Assembly (NCBI GenBank): GCA_036388855.1
Contig: DASVRA010000006.1
Coordinates: 41,822 to 105,821, forward strand
Reading direction: 5' to 3'
From: DASVRA01 sp036388855
Lineage (GTDB): Bacteria; Pseudomonadota; Alphaproteobacteria; Caulobacterales; Caulobacteraceae
DNA: 64,000 nucleotides
Part shown: positions 40,116 through 48,174 of the stretch, piece after piece
Layout of the letters: each line of letters starts with the position of its first letter
Numbering within the stretch: the stretch's first letter is position 1
Notes under the pieces: model-generated
What the model was told of the DNA's origin: nothing
What the model saw: the letters and a program-made list of their open reading frames with translations, nothing else
The model's database searches: none
Position numbers and translations under genes: made by a program

Positions 40116-41018
40116 TCAGGCGGTGAGGATGCGGTCGATGCGCAGCGCCGCGTCGAGCGCGCGCAGGGTGTCGGCGCCGGAGACCAGCGGCCGGTCCCGC
40201 CCGCCGCGGACGGCGGCGACGAACTCGGACACGCTGGTCCCGAGCGGGTCCTTGCCCTCGGCCGTCCCGGCGAAGCCGGGGTTCAGGGGGAAGCGCGTGG
40301 TGTTGGCGAAGTCCAGCGTGAGGAAGTCGATGTTCAACTCGCCCGAGGGGAAGGCGACCCGCATGGTCCGCTCGCGGCGCTCGGCGATGCGCGACGCCTC
40401 GAACTTGGCCGAACCGCCGCTCTCGAAGGTGATCCGCGCGCCGGCCTCATCGGCCGTGCCCTCGGCCTCGATGGCGGCGACAGGGCTGGGATCGAGCGCA
40501 ATGGCGAGGTCGATGTCGTGGATCATCAGGTCGAGCACGCAGGAGACGTCGCGGTTGCGTTCGCTGGGCGTTCCGCGCCGCACGGCGTTCAGCTCCAGCG
40601 GCGCCTCGGGCGCATCCAGCAGCCGCATGGCGCGGAACACCACCCGCTCCTGGTGACCGACCGCGAGGACCAGCCCCTCCGCCCGCGCCGTCTGCACCAG
40701 CAGCCGTGCGTCGGCGATGTCGGTCGCCAGCGGCTTCTCGACATAGACGTGCCGCCCGCGCGCCAGGGCGTGAGACGCGATGGCGTAGTGGGTGAAGGCG
40801 GGAGAGGCGATGGTCACCAAGTCCTCGGCCGCGCCGAGGAACGGGTCGAGTTCGGTGAAGGCGCGGGCGCCGAGTTCGCCCGCCAGCGCCTGGGCCCGCG
40901 CGGCGTCTGGATCGAACACCGCCGCCAGCTCCACGTCCGACAGGGCGGCGTATTTGCGGGCGTGAAAGCCGCCGAACACGCCGGCGCCGACGACGCCCGC
41001 CTTCCAGGTCTGCTTCAT
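40116..41018 (-). CDS. Gfo/Idh/MocA nucleotide-sugar oxidoreductase (GnnA/WbpB-like)
   Basis: 300 residues. The N-terminus KAGVVGAGVFGGFHARKYA binds NAD; VTIASPAFTHYAIASHALARGRHVYVEKPLATD contains the conserved EKP lysine, and DLMIHDIDLAIAL is the catalytic helix. Together with the following aminotransferase it matches two-gene modules that turn the 3-hydroxyl of UDP-GlcNAc into an amine (GnnA-GnnB in lipid A; WbpB-WbpE on the uronate). First gene of the leftward arm. Start ATG 41018. Confidence 0.85.
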   Translation of the reverse strand: MKQTWKAGVVGAGVFGGFHARKYAALSDVELAAVFDPDAARAQALAGELGARAFTELDPFLGAAEDLVTIASPAFTHYAIASHALARGRHVYVEKPLATDIADARLLVQTARAEGLVLAVGHQERVVFRAMRLLDAPEAPLELNAVRRGTPSERNRDVSCVLDLMIHDIDLAIALDPSPVAAIEAEGTADEAGARITFESGGSAKFEASRIAERRERTMRVAFPSGELNIDFLTLDFANTTRFPLNPGFAGTAEGKDPLGTSVSEFVAAVRGGRDRPLVSGADTLRALDAALRIDRILTA

Positions 41019-41168
41019 GGGTGGGGAGCCGACATTCGGAAGGCGCGGGTATGTCGGCAGGCGCGGGGCCTGACAACCCTAACCGCTTCAACTCGTGTCG
41101 CGCGATGTTGCGTTCCCCGCCCGCGCGCGTTCGGCTAGGAGCACGTTCGCCCTCCCGGGACGGAGCCG

Positions 41169-42068
41169 ATGGTCCAGCGCCTGTTCAACGCCTACGTCAT
41201 GGTCGACTGGAGCGCGGCGGCCGCGCCCAAGACCGGCAAGGACTCGGTCTGGATCGGGGTGATGAAGCGCGACATCCGCTTCCGCCTCGGCTTCGAAGCG
41301 TTCAACCCGCCGACCCGCTCACAGGGCGAGGCCAAGCTGCGCGAGGTGCTGGCCGACCTGCGCCGCCGTTCCGAGCGCGCGCTGATCGGCTTCGACTTCC
41401 CGCTCGGCTATCCGTCCGGCACGGCCGCGGCGCTGAAGCTGAAGTCACCCACTTGGGACGCCATGTGGGCCTTCCTGGCCGCCAACGTGGTGGACAAGGC
41501 CGACAACACCAACAACCGCTTCGCCGTCGCTGCCAAGATGAACCGGCTGATGACCGACGAGGCGCGGCCGTTCTGGGGCGCGGGGCCGAAGGACGCCCAG
41601 CGCTGGCTCGCCGCCACCAAGCCCGCTGTGCATGGGCCGGACCTCCCTCCGCCGCTGCGGCGTACGGAGCAGCGGGCGAAGGGCGCCAAGACGGTGTGGC
41701 AGCTGATGGGCGCGGGCGCTGTGGGCGGCCAGGCCATCATGGGCATTCCGGCGGTGAAGCGCCTGGCCGACGAGCTCGGGATCCGCGCCTTGGTCTGGCC
41801 GTTCGCCACCGGCTGGCGCGCACCCGACGCTGCGGCGTTGGCGGACGTGGAGGCGGTGATCGCCGAGGTCTACCCCTCGCTCCTGCCCGCGCGCGGCGAG
41901 CCAGGCGAAGTCCTCGACCGCGCCCAGGTGCGGGCGCTTTGCGAGCACTACGCAAAGCTCGACGAACAGGGCCGACTCGGCGCGCTGTTCGAGCCGCCGA
42001 AGGGCGTGACGCCGGAGGAGGTGGCCGAGGTCGAACGGGAAGAGGGCTGGATCCTAGGCGCTGGTTAA
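41169..42068 (+). CDS. DUF429-like protein (often labelled molybdopterin-guanine dinucleotide synthesis)
   Basis: 299 residues. YVMVDWSAAAAPKTGKDSVWIGVM at the start and RALIGFDFPLGYPSGTAAAL are the paired Asp motifs of an RNase-H-like fold as in DUF429. VWQLMGAGAVGGQAIMGIPAVKRL and AVIAEVYPSLLPARGEPGEVLDRAQVRALCEHYAKLD are conserved later. The molybdopterin name comes from database habit; I see no direct evidence for it. The start is ATG 41169 after GGACGGAG. The 3' end overlaps the convergent MATE gene by 15 bases. Confidence 0.7.
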   Translation: MVQRLFNAYVMVDWSAAAAPKTGKDSVWIGVMKRDIRFRLGFEAFNPPTRSQGEAKLREVLADLRRRSERALIGFDFPLGYPSGTAAALKLKSPTWDAMWAFLAANVVDKADNTNNRFAVAAKMNRLMTDEARPFWGAGPKDAQRWLAATKPAVHGPDLPPPLRRTEQRAKGAKTVWQLMGAGAVGGQAIMGIPAVKRLADELGIRALVWPFATGWRAPDAAALADVEAVIAEVYPSLLPARGEPGEVLDRAQVRALCEHYAKLDEQGRLGALFEPPKGVTPEEVAEVEREEGWILGAG

Positions 42069-43439
42069 CCGCGCGTCACGACGCGCCAGCAGGAGGAAAC
42101 GGCCGACGAACAAGCTGGCGGAGACCAAGCTGGCGACGATCACCGCCCAGACGATGCCGTTAACGCCCAGGCCCAGCGGATGCGCCAGCAGCCAGGCTAG
42201 CGGCATCATCACCAGAACGTATGCGGTCAGGTGGATGCCGGTGGGCAGCCACACGTCGCCCCGCGCGCGCAGAGCCTGGCCGCCCACCACCTGCACCCCG
42301 TCGGCAATGAAGAACAGGCACGACAGCAGAAGCGCGGGCGTGACGATGGCCAGGAGCCGCGGGTCCTGGGTGTAGACGCCGGCGATCGCGCCCGCACCGA
42401 AAAACACCACGACGCAGACCAGCACCATCAGCAGCGAGGTGACGGCGAAGCCCGTGAGGCCGGCCAGCACCATCCTGTGCCGGTCGCGCGCGCCGAAGGC
42501 CCGGCCCACCAGCACCGAGGTGGCGGTCGCCAGCCCCAGCGGCCCCATGAAGATCACCGCCGCCACGTTCAGCACCACCGACCAGGCCGCCGCCTCCACC
42601 CCGCCCAGCCAGCCGGCGATCACGGTCATGGCGGCGAAGGCCCCGACCTCAAGGAAATAAGACGCGCCCGAGCCGTAGCCGACCTTGCGCTGCTCGGCCG
42701 CCGCGCGGGCGCCGTCGCTGGGCTTGACGAATACGCCCAGCGCGCGCGCCTCGGGCAGGCGCAGGATGAACGCCATCAGCCATACGGCCAGAAAGGCGCG
42801 GGCGATGAAGGTGGCCCACGCCGAAGCCACGGCGCCCTCGACAGGAAGGCCGGAGGCGCCGGGCACGAGCCAGAGGTTGGCGGCGAGGTTCACGCCGTTG
42901 GCGGCCCACATCGCGACCATGCCGGGCTTGGGCCGGCCCAGTGCCTCGAGGAAGAACTGGCCGACGCAGGCGATCAGGTAGGGGATCAGCGACAGGGAAA
43001 AGACCACGAGGGTGCGGCTGGAGCCCTCCGCCAGGTCCCGCTCCAGGCCGATCGCATGCATGGCGGGAGGACCGCCGAGCGCCAGCAGCAACGTGGAAGG
43101 CACGCCGATCCAGACGGCGTAGACGAGGCCGCGCCGGAACACGCCGCCGACCTGGTCGCGCCGGCCCTCTCCGATATGACGGGCGGTCATCACCTGCACG
43201 CCCATCAGCAGGCCGACCGAAGTGGTCACCACCACCATGGTCGGCGCCCAGCCCAGCGCATGGTAGCCGAGCTCGCGCGCCGAATGTCGGCCGACCACCA
43301 CCGCGTCGGTCAGCCCCATGACCATGATGCCGAGCCTGGCCAGCACCACCGGCCAAGCCAGCCGCACCAACTCGCCCAGCATGGCCGAGCGTGCGCGCGC
43401 GCCAGCGGCGCCGCGAAGAGAGGCGGAAGGTGTGGTCAT
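42054..43439 (-). CDS. MATE family multidrug efflux transporter
   Basis: About 461 residues with twelve membrane helices. Features include LAWPVVLARLGIMVMGLTDAVVVGRHSARELGYHALG near the start, GLLMGVQVMTARHIGEGRRD, and the second-half mirror GLATATSVLVGRAFGARDR. The Asp in TDAVVVG is the conserved cation-coupling region of the NorM type. It exports cationic drugs in exchange for H+ or Na+. ATG 43439 is chosen; a GTG at 43472 is in frame. Transcribed in the same direction as gor, 76 bases after it. Confidence 0.9.
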   Translation of the reverse strand: MTTPSASLRGAAGARARSAMLGELVRLAWPVVLARLGIMVMGLTDAVVVGRHSARELGYHALGWAPTMVVVTTSVGLLMGVQVMTARHIGEGRRDQVGGVFRRGLVYAVWIGVPSTLLLALGGPPAMHAIGLERDLAEGSSRTLVVFSLSLIPYLIACVGQFFLEALGRPKPGMVAMWAANGVNLAANLWLVPGASGLPVEGAVASAWATFIARAFLAVWLMAFILRLPEARALGVFVKPSDGARAAAEQRKVGYGSGASYFLEVGAFAAMTVIAGWLGGVEAAAWSVVLNVAAVIFMGPLGLATATSVLVGRAFGARDRHRMVLAGLTGFAVTSLLMVLVCVVVFFGAGAIAGVYTQDPRLLAIVTPALLLSCLFFIADGVQVVGGQALRARGDVWLPTGIHLTAYVLVMMPLAWLLAHPLGLGVNGIVWAVIVASLVSASLFVGRFLLLARRDARLTSA

Positions 43440-43515
43440 GGCGGAGGGGCGGCTAGATGCTCGGCTTGTCACGCTAAAGCAAGGCTGGGGAGACAGGCTT
43501 CGACGCGGCCGATGC

Positions 43516-44901
43516 TCAGCCCAGCCCCAGCTCCATCGGCACGTATTTCTCCCGCATCGTCACCAGCTCCTCCGCCGCGGTCGGATGCAGCGCCGTGACC
43601 GAGTCCCACTGGGACTTGGTGACGCCCAGCTTCACCGCGATGGCAGCGACCTGGATCACCTCGGGCGCGTCGTCGCCGACGATGTGGCAGCCCAGGATGC
43701 GCTCGCTCTCGGCGTCGACAACCAGCTTCATCAGCATGCGCTCGTCGGAATGGGCGAAGGCGGTCTTCATCGGGCGGAAGCGGGTGCGGTAGATGTCGAT
43801 CTTCTTGTGCAGCCGCCGCGCCTCGGTCTCGCTCAGGCCGACCGTGCCGACCGGCGGCTGGGAGAACACCGCGGTCGGCACCATCTCGTGGTCGTAGGTG
43901 GTGGGGTTGCCGCGGAACTCGGTCTCGGCGAAGGCCGCGCCCTCGCGGATCGCCACCGGCGTCAGGTTGATGCGGTCGGTGACGTCGCCCACGGCCCAGA
44001 TGTGCCCAGCGCTGGTGCGGGAGTAGTCGTCCACCTTGATGGCGCCCGTCTCCGTCAGCTCCACTCCCGCGGCCTCCAGCCCCAGGCCTTCGACGTAGGG
44101 GCGGCGACCGACGGCGAACATCGCCACGTCGGTCGCGGGCGCCATGCCGTTGGTCAGGTGGTGGACCAGGCCCTCGGCCGCCTTCTCGATCCGCTCATGC
44201 TGGGTGGAGACCAGCACGTTCACGCCGCGGTGGACGATCGCCTCGGTCAGGTGCGCGCGCACGTCCTCGTCGAAGCCGCGCAGGATGTTGGGGCCGCGGT
44301 AGACCAGGGTGGTGTCCACCCCCAGGCCGGCGAAGATGCAGGCGAACTCCACCGCGATGTAGCCGCCGCCGGCGATCAGGATCGACCTTGGCAACTCGGG
44401 CAGGTGGAAGGCGTCGTCCGAGGTTATGGCGTGCTCGATCCCCGGCAGCTCGCCAGAGTCCGGCAGCCAGGGCCGCCCGCCTGTGGAGATCAGGATCTTG
44501 TTGGCGCTGACCTCGCCCTTGCCGATCAGTTCGATCGTGTGGGCGTCCTTCAGCCGCGCCTTGGCGTGCACCAGCTCGGCGCCGGCGTTGGCGAGGTTGG
44601 TGACGTAGATCCCCGACAGGCGGGCGATCTCGGAGTCCTTGGACTGGAGGAAGGCCTGCCAGTTGAAGCGTGGACTCTCGCAGCCCTCCCAGCCGTAGCC
44701 CTTGGCGATCTCAAGCTTGTGGTTGACCTCCGAGGCGTAGACCATCAGCTTCTTGGGAATGCAGCCCCGGATCACGCAGGTGCCCCCGACCCGGTCCTCC
44801 TCCGCCACCCCCACGCGCGCGCCCGACAGAGCCGCGAGCCTGGCTGCCCGCACCCCGCCCGAGCCCGCGCCGATGACGAAGAGGTCGTAGTCGTAGGCCA
44901 T
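43516..44901 (-). CDS. gor: Glutathione-disulfide reductase
   Basis: 461 residues. FAD loop FVIGAGSGGVRAARLAA, redox-active pair in GGTCVIRGCIPKKLMVYAS (the Arg and IPKK are typical of glutathione reductase rather than lipoamide dehydrogenase), NADPH-binding ILIAGGGYIAVEFACIFAGLG, GDVTDRINLTPVAIREG, and the C-terminal HPTAAEELVT with catalytic His. It keeps glutathione reduced. The start is ATG 44901, 50 bases after rpiA. Confidence 0.95.
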   Translation of the reverse strand: MAYDYDLFVIGAGSGGVRAARLAALSGARVGVAEEDRVGGTCVIRGCIPKKLMVYASEVNHKLEIAKGYGWEGCESPRFNWQAFLQSKDSEIARLSGIYVTNLANAGAELVHAKARLKDAHTIELIGKGEVSANKILISTGGRPWLPDSGELPGIEHAITSDDAFHLPELPRSILIAGGGYIAVEFACIFAGLGVDTTLVYRGPNILRGFDEDVRAHLTEAIVHRGVNVLVSTQHERIEKAAEGLVHHLTNGMAPATDVAMFAVGRRPYVEGLGLEAAGVELTETGAIKVDDYSRTSAGHIWAVGDVTDRINLTPVAIREGAAFAETEFRGNPTTYDHEMVPTAVFSQPPVGTVGLSETEARRLHKKIDIYRTRFRPMKTAFAHSDERMLMKLVVDAESERILGCHIVGDDAPEVIQVAAIAVKLGVTKSQWDSVTALHPTAAEELVTMREKYVPMELGLG

Positions 44902-44951
44902 TGGGCGCTCCGCTGGTGCGCCGCACAGCTAAGGCCGGACCTCCGGCTCTG

Positions 44952-45638
44952 CTAGGGCAGCAGCCGCTCCACGCCCGAGTCCGTGCCGATCAGCGCTTCG
45001 TCGGCCAGGTCGAGGAACAGGCCGTGCTCGACCACGCCGGTGATCAGCTTGAGGTCGTTCGCCAGCCGCGCCGGATCGGCGATGGCCTTGCAGGCGATGT
45101 CGTAGATCAGGTTGCCGCCGTCGGTGCGCACCAGCCCCCGCTCCGCCGTGCGCACCCGGGCGGGCATGGCGATGTCATGGTCGGCCAGGACGTCGGCGAT
45201 CCGGTTGGCGGTGGTCTTGTGGCCGAAGGCGACGACCTCCACCGGCAAGGGGAAGGCGCCCAGCACCTCCACAACCTTGGCGCTGTCGGCGATCACCACG
45301 CAGCGGTCCGACGCTTCCCAGACCAGCTTTTCGCGGAGCAGCGCGGCGCCGCCGCCCTTTATCAGCGCCAGCCCCGGGCCGATCTCGTCGGCGCCGTCGA
45401 CGGTCAGGTCGATCCTTGGCGTGTCCTCCAGGGTCGAAAGCGGCAGGCCCAGCTCCCGGGCTTGGTCGGCCGTCTTTTCCGAGGTCGGCACGCAGCGCAG
45501 GCCGGGGAGATTCCGCGCCGCCAGGGCCTTGACGAACCAGGCGGCAGTCGAGCCGGTGCCGAGGCCCACGACCATGCCCTCTCCCACCAGAGCCGCCGCC
45601 GCCTCGCCGGCCGCGCGCTTCTGGTCCCCGGCGCTCAC
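44952..45638 (-). CDS. rpiA: Ribose-5-phosphate isomerase A
   Basis: 228 residues. VVGLGTGSTAAWFVKAL (phosphate loop), IDLTVDGADEIGPGLALIKGGGAALLREK (catalytic Asp and Glu region, Lys in IKGGG) and the C-terminal TGVVEHGLFLDLADEALIG are complete. It interconverts ribose-5-phosphate and ribulose-5-phosphate in the pentose phosphate pathway. ATG 45638 overlaps the glmU stop by ATGA. Confidence 0.96.
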   Translation of the reverse strand: MSAGDQKRAAGEAAAALVGEGMVVGLGTGSTAAWFVKALAARNLPGLRCVPTSEKTADQARELGLPLSTLEDTPRIDLTVDGADEIGPGLALIKGGGAALLREKLVWEASDRCVVIADSAKVVEVLGAFPLPVEVVAFGHKTTANRIADVLADHDIAMPARVRTAERGLVRTDGGNLIYDIACKAIADPARLANDLKLITGVVEHGLFLDLADEALIGTDSGVERLLP

Positions 45639-46981
45639 TTGCCCTTCCTCGCGCGCATCCGCTCGCGGAACGCTCGGGCCCAGCCGGGCTTGTCCGTTTG
45701 CGCCGCCCGCGCCAGCGCCAGGGCGTCTTCCGGCACGTCGCGCACGATCACCGAGCCCGAGCCGGTCATCGCGCCCGCGCCCACCGTCACCGGCGCGACC
45801 AGCGCGGTGTTGGAGCCGATGAAGGCGCCCTCGCCCACCACGGTGCGGTGCTTGTTGAAGCCGTCGTAGTTGCAGAAGATCGTGCCCGCGCCGATGTTCG
45901 CCCCCGCGCCGATCTCGCCGTCACCGATGTAGGACAGGTGGTTGGCCTTGGCGCCCGGGCCCAGCCGCGCTTTTTTCACCTCGACGAAGTTGCCGATGTG
46001 GGCCTCTTCGCCGATGTCGGCGCCTGGCCGCAGGCGGGCGTAAGGGCCGACGATCGCTCCGGCCGCCACGGCCGCGCCCTCCAGGTGGCTGAAGGCGCGG
46101 ATCACGGCGCCGCCCTTGACCGCAACGCCGGGGCCGAACACCACGTAGGGCTCAATGACGGCGCCGGCGCCGATCTGCGTGTCCCACGCCAGATGGACCG
46201 TCTCGGGCGCGCTCATCCTCACGCCCTCGCGCATCAGGGTCTGGCGTCGGCGGCGCTGGAACACCGCTTCCGCCTCGGCCAATTCCGCCTGGGAGTTCAC
46301 CCCCATCACCGCCTCCTCGGGCGCGAAGGCGACCCGGGTGACCAAGCCGCGCGCGCCGGCCAGGCCGATTACGTCGGTGAGGTAGTATTCGCCCTTGGCG
46401 TTGGCGTTGCCGACCTCTCCCAGCAGCTCCAGCAGCAGGGGCGCTGGCGCGGCCATGACGCCGGAGTTGCAGGCGCGGATGCGCAGCTGCTCCAGGGATG
46501 CGTCTTTGGCCTCGACGATCCGCTCCAGCCGCCCGTCCGGGCCAATCACCAGGCGCCCGTAGGCGGCGGGCTCGGCCGGCTCGAAGCCCAGCACCGCCAG
46601 ATCCGCGCCGGTGGCCCTCAGCTCGAACAACGGGGCGATGTCCTCGGGCGACAGCAGCGGGCAATCGGCGTAGGTGACCACCACGTCGCCCTCGAACCCC
46701 TCCAGCGCCGCCTTCGCCGCCAGCACCGCGTGGCCGGTGCCGAGAGGCGGATCCTGCACCGCCACCGCGGCCTCACCCAGCCGCGCGCGGACCCGCTCGC
46801 CCACCCGCGGGCTGTGGGCGCCGACGACCACGACCACCCGCTCGCAGCCCAGCGCCTCGGTGGTGTCGACGGCGCGGTCGAGCATCGTTCGATGGCCGAC
46901 CGGGTGCAGCACCTTGGGCGTGGGCGCCTTCATGCGCGTGCCCTGGCCGGCGGCGAGGATCACGGCGGCTCTGGACAGCAT
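45635..46981 (-). CDS. glmU: Bifunctional GlmU (UDP-GlcNAc pyrophosphorylase / GlcN-1-P acetyltransferase)
   Basis: 448 residues. The uridyltransferase half begins VILAAGQGTRMKAPTPKVLHPVG and has VVTYADCPLLSPEDI and GVMAAPAPLLLELL. The C-terminal left-handed beta-helix acetyltransferase contains AHIGNFVEVKKARLGPGAKANHLSYIGDGEIGAGANIGAGTIFCNYDG, with the catalytic His and acetyl-CoA loop. It makes UDP-GlcNAc for peptidoglycan, lipid A and the glycan locus nearby. Start ATG 46981. Confidence 0.96.
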   Translation of the reverse strand: MLSRAAVILAAGQGTRMKAPTPKVLHPVGHRTMLDRAVDTTEALGCERVVVVVGAHSPRVGERVRARLGEAAVAVQDPPLGTGHAVLAAKAALEGFEGDVVVTYADCPLLSPEDIAPLFELRATGADLAVLGFEPAEPAAYGRLVIGPDGRLERIVEAKDASLEQLRIRACNSGVMAAPAPLLLELLGEVGNANAKGEYYLTDVIGLAGARGLVTRVAFAPEEAVMGVNSQAELAEAEAVFQRRRRQTLMREGVRMSAPETVHLAWDTQIGAGAVIEPYVVFGPGVAVKGGAVIRAFSHLEGAAVAAGAIVGPYARLRPGADIGEEAHIGNFVEVKKARLGPGAKANHLSYIGDGEIGAGANIGAGTIFCNYDGFNKHRTVVGEGAFIGSNTALVAPVTVGAGAMTGSGSVIVRDVPEDALALARAAQTDKPGWARAFRERMRARKGK

Positions 46982-47074
46982 GGCCCCTCCGGCGAGTCGG
47001 GCGTCGCGCCCTCGGCCGATTTAGCGGAAAGGCGGACGGCCCGCGACCCTGGCTTGGGGCCCCCGCCTGAACCC

Positions 47075-47103
47075 TTGCCGCCCGAGGGGCGCCGCGCTAC
47101 ATC
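47075..47103 (+). promoter_or_regulatory. Promoter of tRNA-Val
   Basis: TTGCCG (47075-47080), a 17-base spacer and TACATC within GCTACATC (47096-47103) match the Caulobacterales housekeeping consensus, 17 bases before the mature tRNA. Confidence 0.65.
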
Positions 47104-47119
47104 CGCGCCTCCCCGGAGC

Positions 47120-47194
47120 GGACGCGTAGCTCAGCGGGAGAGCACACCCTTCACACGGGTGGGGTCGTAGGTTCAATCCCTACCGCGTCCACCA
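47120..47194 (+). tRNA. tRNA-Val (anticodon CAC)
   Basis: 75 bases including encoded CCA. Acceptor arms GGACGCG/CGCGTCC, D-arm GCTC...GAGC with AGCGGGA loop, anticodon stem CACCC/GGGTG with loop TTCACAC giving CAC, and T-arm GTAGGTTCAATCCCTAC. Discriminator base A73. All stems pair fully. CAC reads GUG, a frequent valine codon in this GC-rich genome. Confidence 0.97.
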
Positions 47195-47267
47195 TCTTCG
47201 TTAGCGACCGTACGCCGCTCCGATCGGGGCAAGCGCGTCTCCGCTCCAAAGAAGTTTCATCGCGGCC

Positions 47268-47313
47268 TGTCAGGTTGACTTTACATTCGTGTGTGTCATG
47301 TTGACCTTACATT
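47268..47313 (+). promoter_or_regulatory. Two 20-bp operator repeats upstream of the HTH module
   Basis: TGTCAGGTTGACTTTACATT (47268-47287) and TGTCATGTTGACCTTACATT (47294-47313) differ at two positions and are 26 bp apart start to start. Each contains a GTCA-nnn-TGAC dyad. They occupy the region just before the membrane-protein/HTH pair, where a promoter is expected (TTGACT at 47274 could be its -35). Autoregulation by the downstream XRE protein is the simplest reading. Confidence 0.6.
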
Positions 47314-47331
47314 TTGTCGGGAGAAACTGTC

Positions 47332-47724
47332 ATGAATACCGAATGGCCCGCTGACCGGGAGTATGTCGCCGGCACCTGGGCGTGCTTTGCCGTCTACATC
47401 GCCTCCATCGTCGCCCTGTCGTGGGGCGCGGACGGAGGGCACATCGAGGGGCCGGCGCTGTGGGCGGCGGCGCTGGTCCCCGGCGCCGCCATCGCCGCCC
47501 AGCTGTGGGTGACGCTGCGGCAGCTGTCGCGCATGGACGAGTTCATGCGGGCGCTGACCGCCAAGCGGTTCCTGGCGGCGGGCATGATCGCCTGCATCGT
47601 GGCCAGCACCTGGGGCTTCCTGGAGACCTACGCCCGGGCGCCGCACATGCCCGGCTGGCTGATCTACCCGCTGTTCTGGGGCTTCTTCGGCGTGGTGACT
47701 CCGTTCATCCGGAGCACCCGCTGA
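47332..47724 (+). CDS. Small membrane protein paired with HTH regulator
   Basis: 130 residues with four hydrophobic helices (AGTWACFAVYIASIVALSW, AALVPGAAIAAQLWV, FLAAGMIACIVASTWGFL, WLIYPLFWGFFGVVTPF). Between helices two and three lies TLRQLSRMDEFMRALTAKRFL, a charged cytoplasmic segment. ATG 47332 is chosen because GGAG lies 9 bases upstream; the frame is open to 47314. The stop overlaps the regulator start (TGATG). Such pairs of a short integral membrane protein and a small XRE protein are common, but the signal they sense is unknown. Confidence 0.75.
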   Translation: MNTEWPADREYVAGTWACFAVYIASIVALSWGADGGHIEGPALWAAALVPGAAIAAQLWVTLRQLSRMDEFMRALTAKRFLAAGMIACIVASTWGFLETYARAPHMPGWLIYPLFWGFFGVVTPFIRSTR

Positions 47725-47936
47725 TGAAGAACCGGCTGAGGGTGCTGCGCGCCGAGCGCGGCTGGACCCAGGAGCAGCTCGGCCGGGAGCTGGGCGTCTC
47801 GCGCCAAGCGGTGAACGCGCTGGAGACGGAGAAGCACGATCCCTCGCTGGATCTGGCCTACCGCATAGCGGCGGCGTTCGGCCTCGCGGTGGAGGCGGTG
47901 TTTGAGAACCGGCACGTAGCGGCGGCGACGGAGTGA
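47724..47936 (+). CDS. XRE-family HTH transcriptional regulator (short)
   Basis: 70 residues, almost entirely one HTH domain: MKNRLRVLRAERGWTQEQLG, then RELGVSRQAVNALETEKHDPSLDLAYRIAAAFG and VEAVFENR. This is the compact YozG-type regulator that usually binds a direct-repeat operator at its own promoter. ATG 47724 overlaps the upstream stop by one base, so translation is coupled. The putative target is the 26-bp-spaced repeat at 47268-47313. Confidence 0.9.
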   Translation: MKNRLRVLRAERGWTQEQLGRELGVSRQAVNALETEKHDPSLDLAYRIAAAFGLAVEAVFENRHVAAATE

Positions 47937-47956
47937 GGGCCGTGGCGGGACTTGGC

Positions 47957-48062
47957 GGACTCGGAAAAAAAGAGTCCGGTGAGTCCGGTGTCGTGGAATA
48001 AGACTGCTTTAACAGCAGCTTACCGAAACGACGAGCCGGACTCCGAGTCCGGTGTGGAGTCC
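47957..48062. repeat. GACTC/GAGTCCGG repeat cluster
   Basis: GGACTC (47957-47962), an A-rich spacer, AGAGTCCGGTGAGTCCGGT (47971-47989), then the perfect dyad CCGGACTC-C-GAGTCCGG (48036-48052) and GGAGTCC (48056-48062). The 18-mer GAGTCCGGTGAGTCCGGT is identical to one in unit 1 of the tandem array at 19923, including the A run before it. The gap 47937-48174 holds no gene. Confidence 0.7.
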
Positions 48063-48174
48063 AGGGTCTGTTTTGGCGCCGCCGCTTCATCGGCCTATCA
48101 TCAGGCCGTTTTCGGGGGCGGGGATAAGTTTTTTCTCGGTGGCGGCCCTGCGTGGCGCGGTGGGAGCGGAGCGG

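Noticed and set aside
23845..41018. A complete capsule or O-antigen export cluster
   Set aside because: No flippase, polymerase, ABC exporter, chain-length regulator or initiating sugar-phosphate transferase is present, so only a partial glycan role is claimed.
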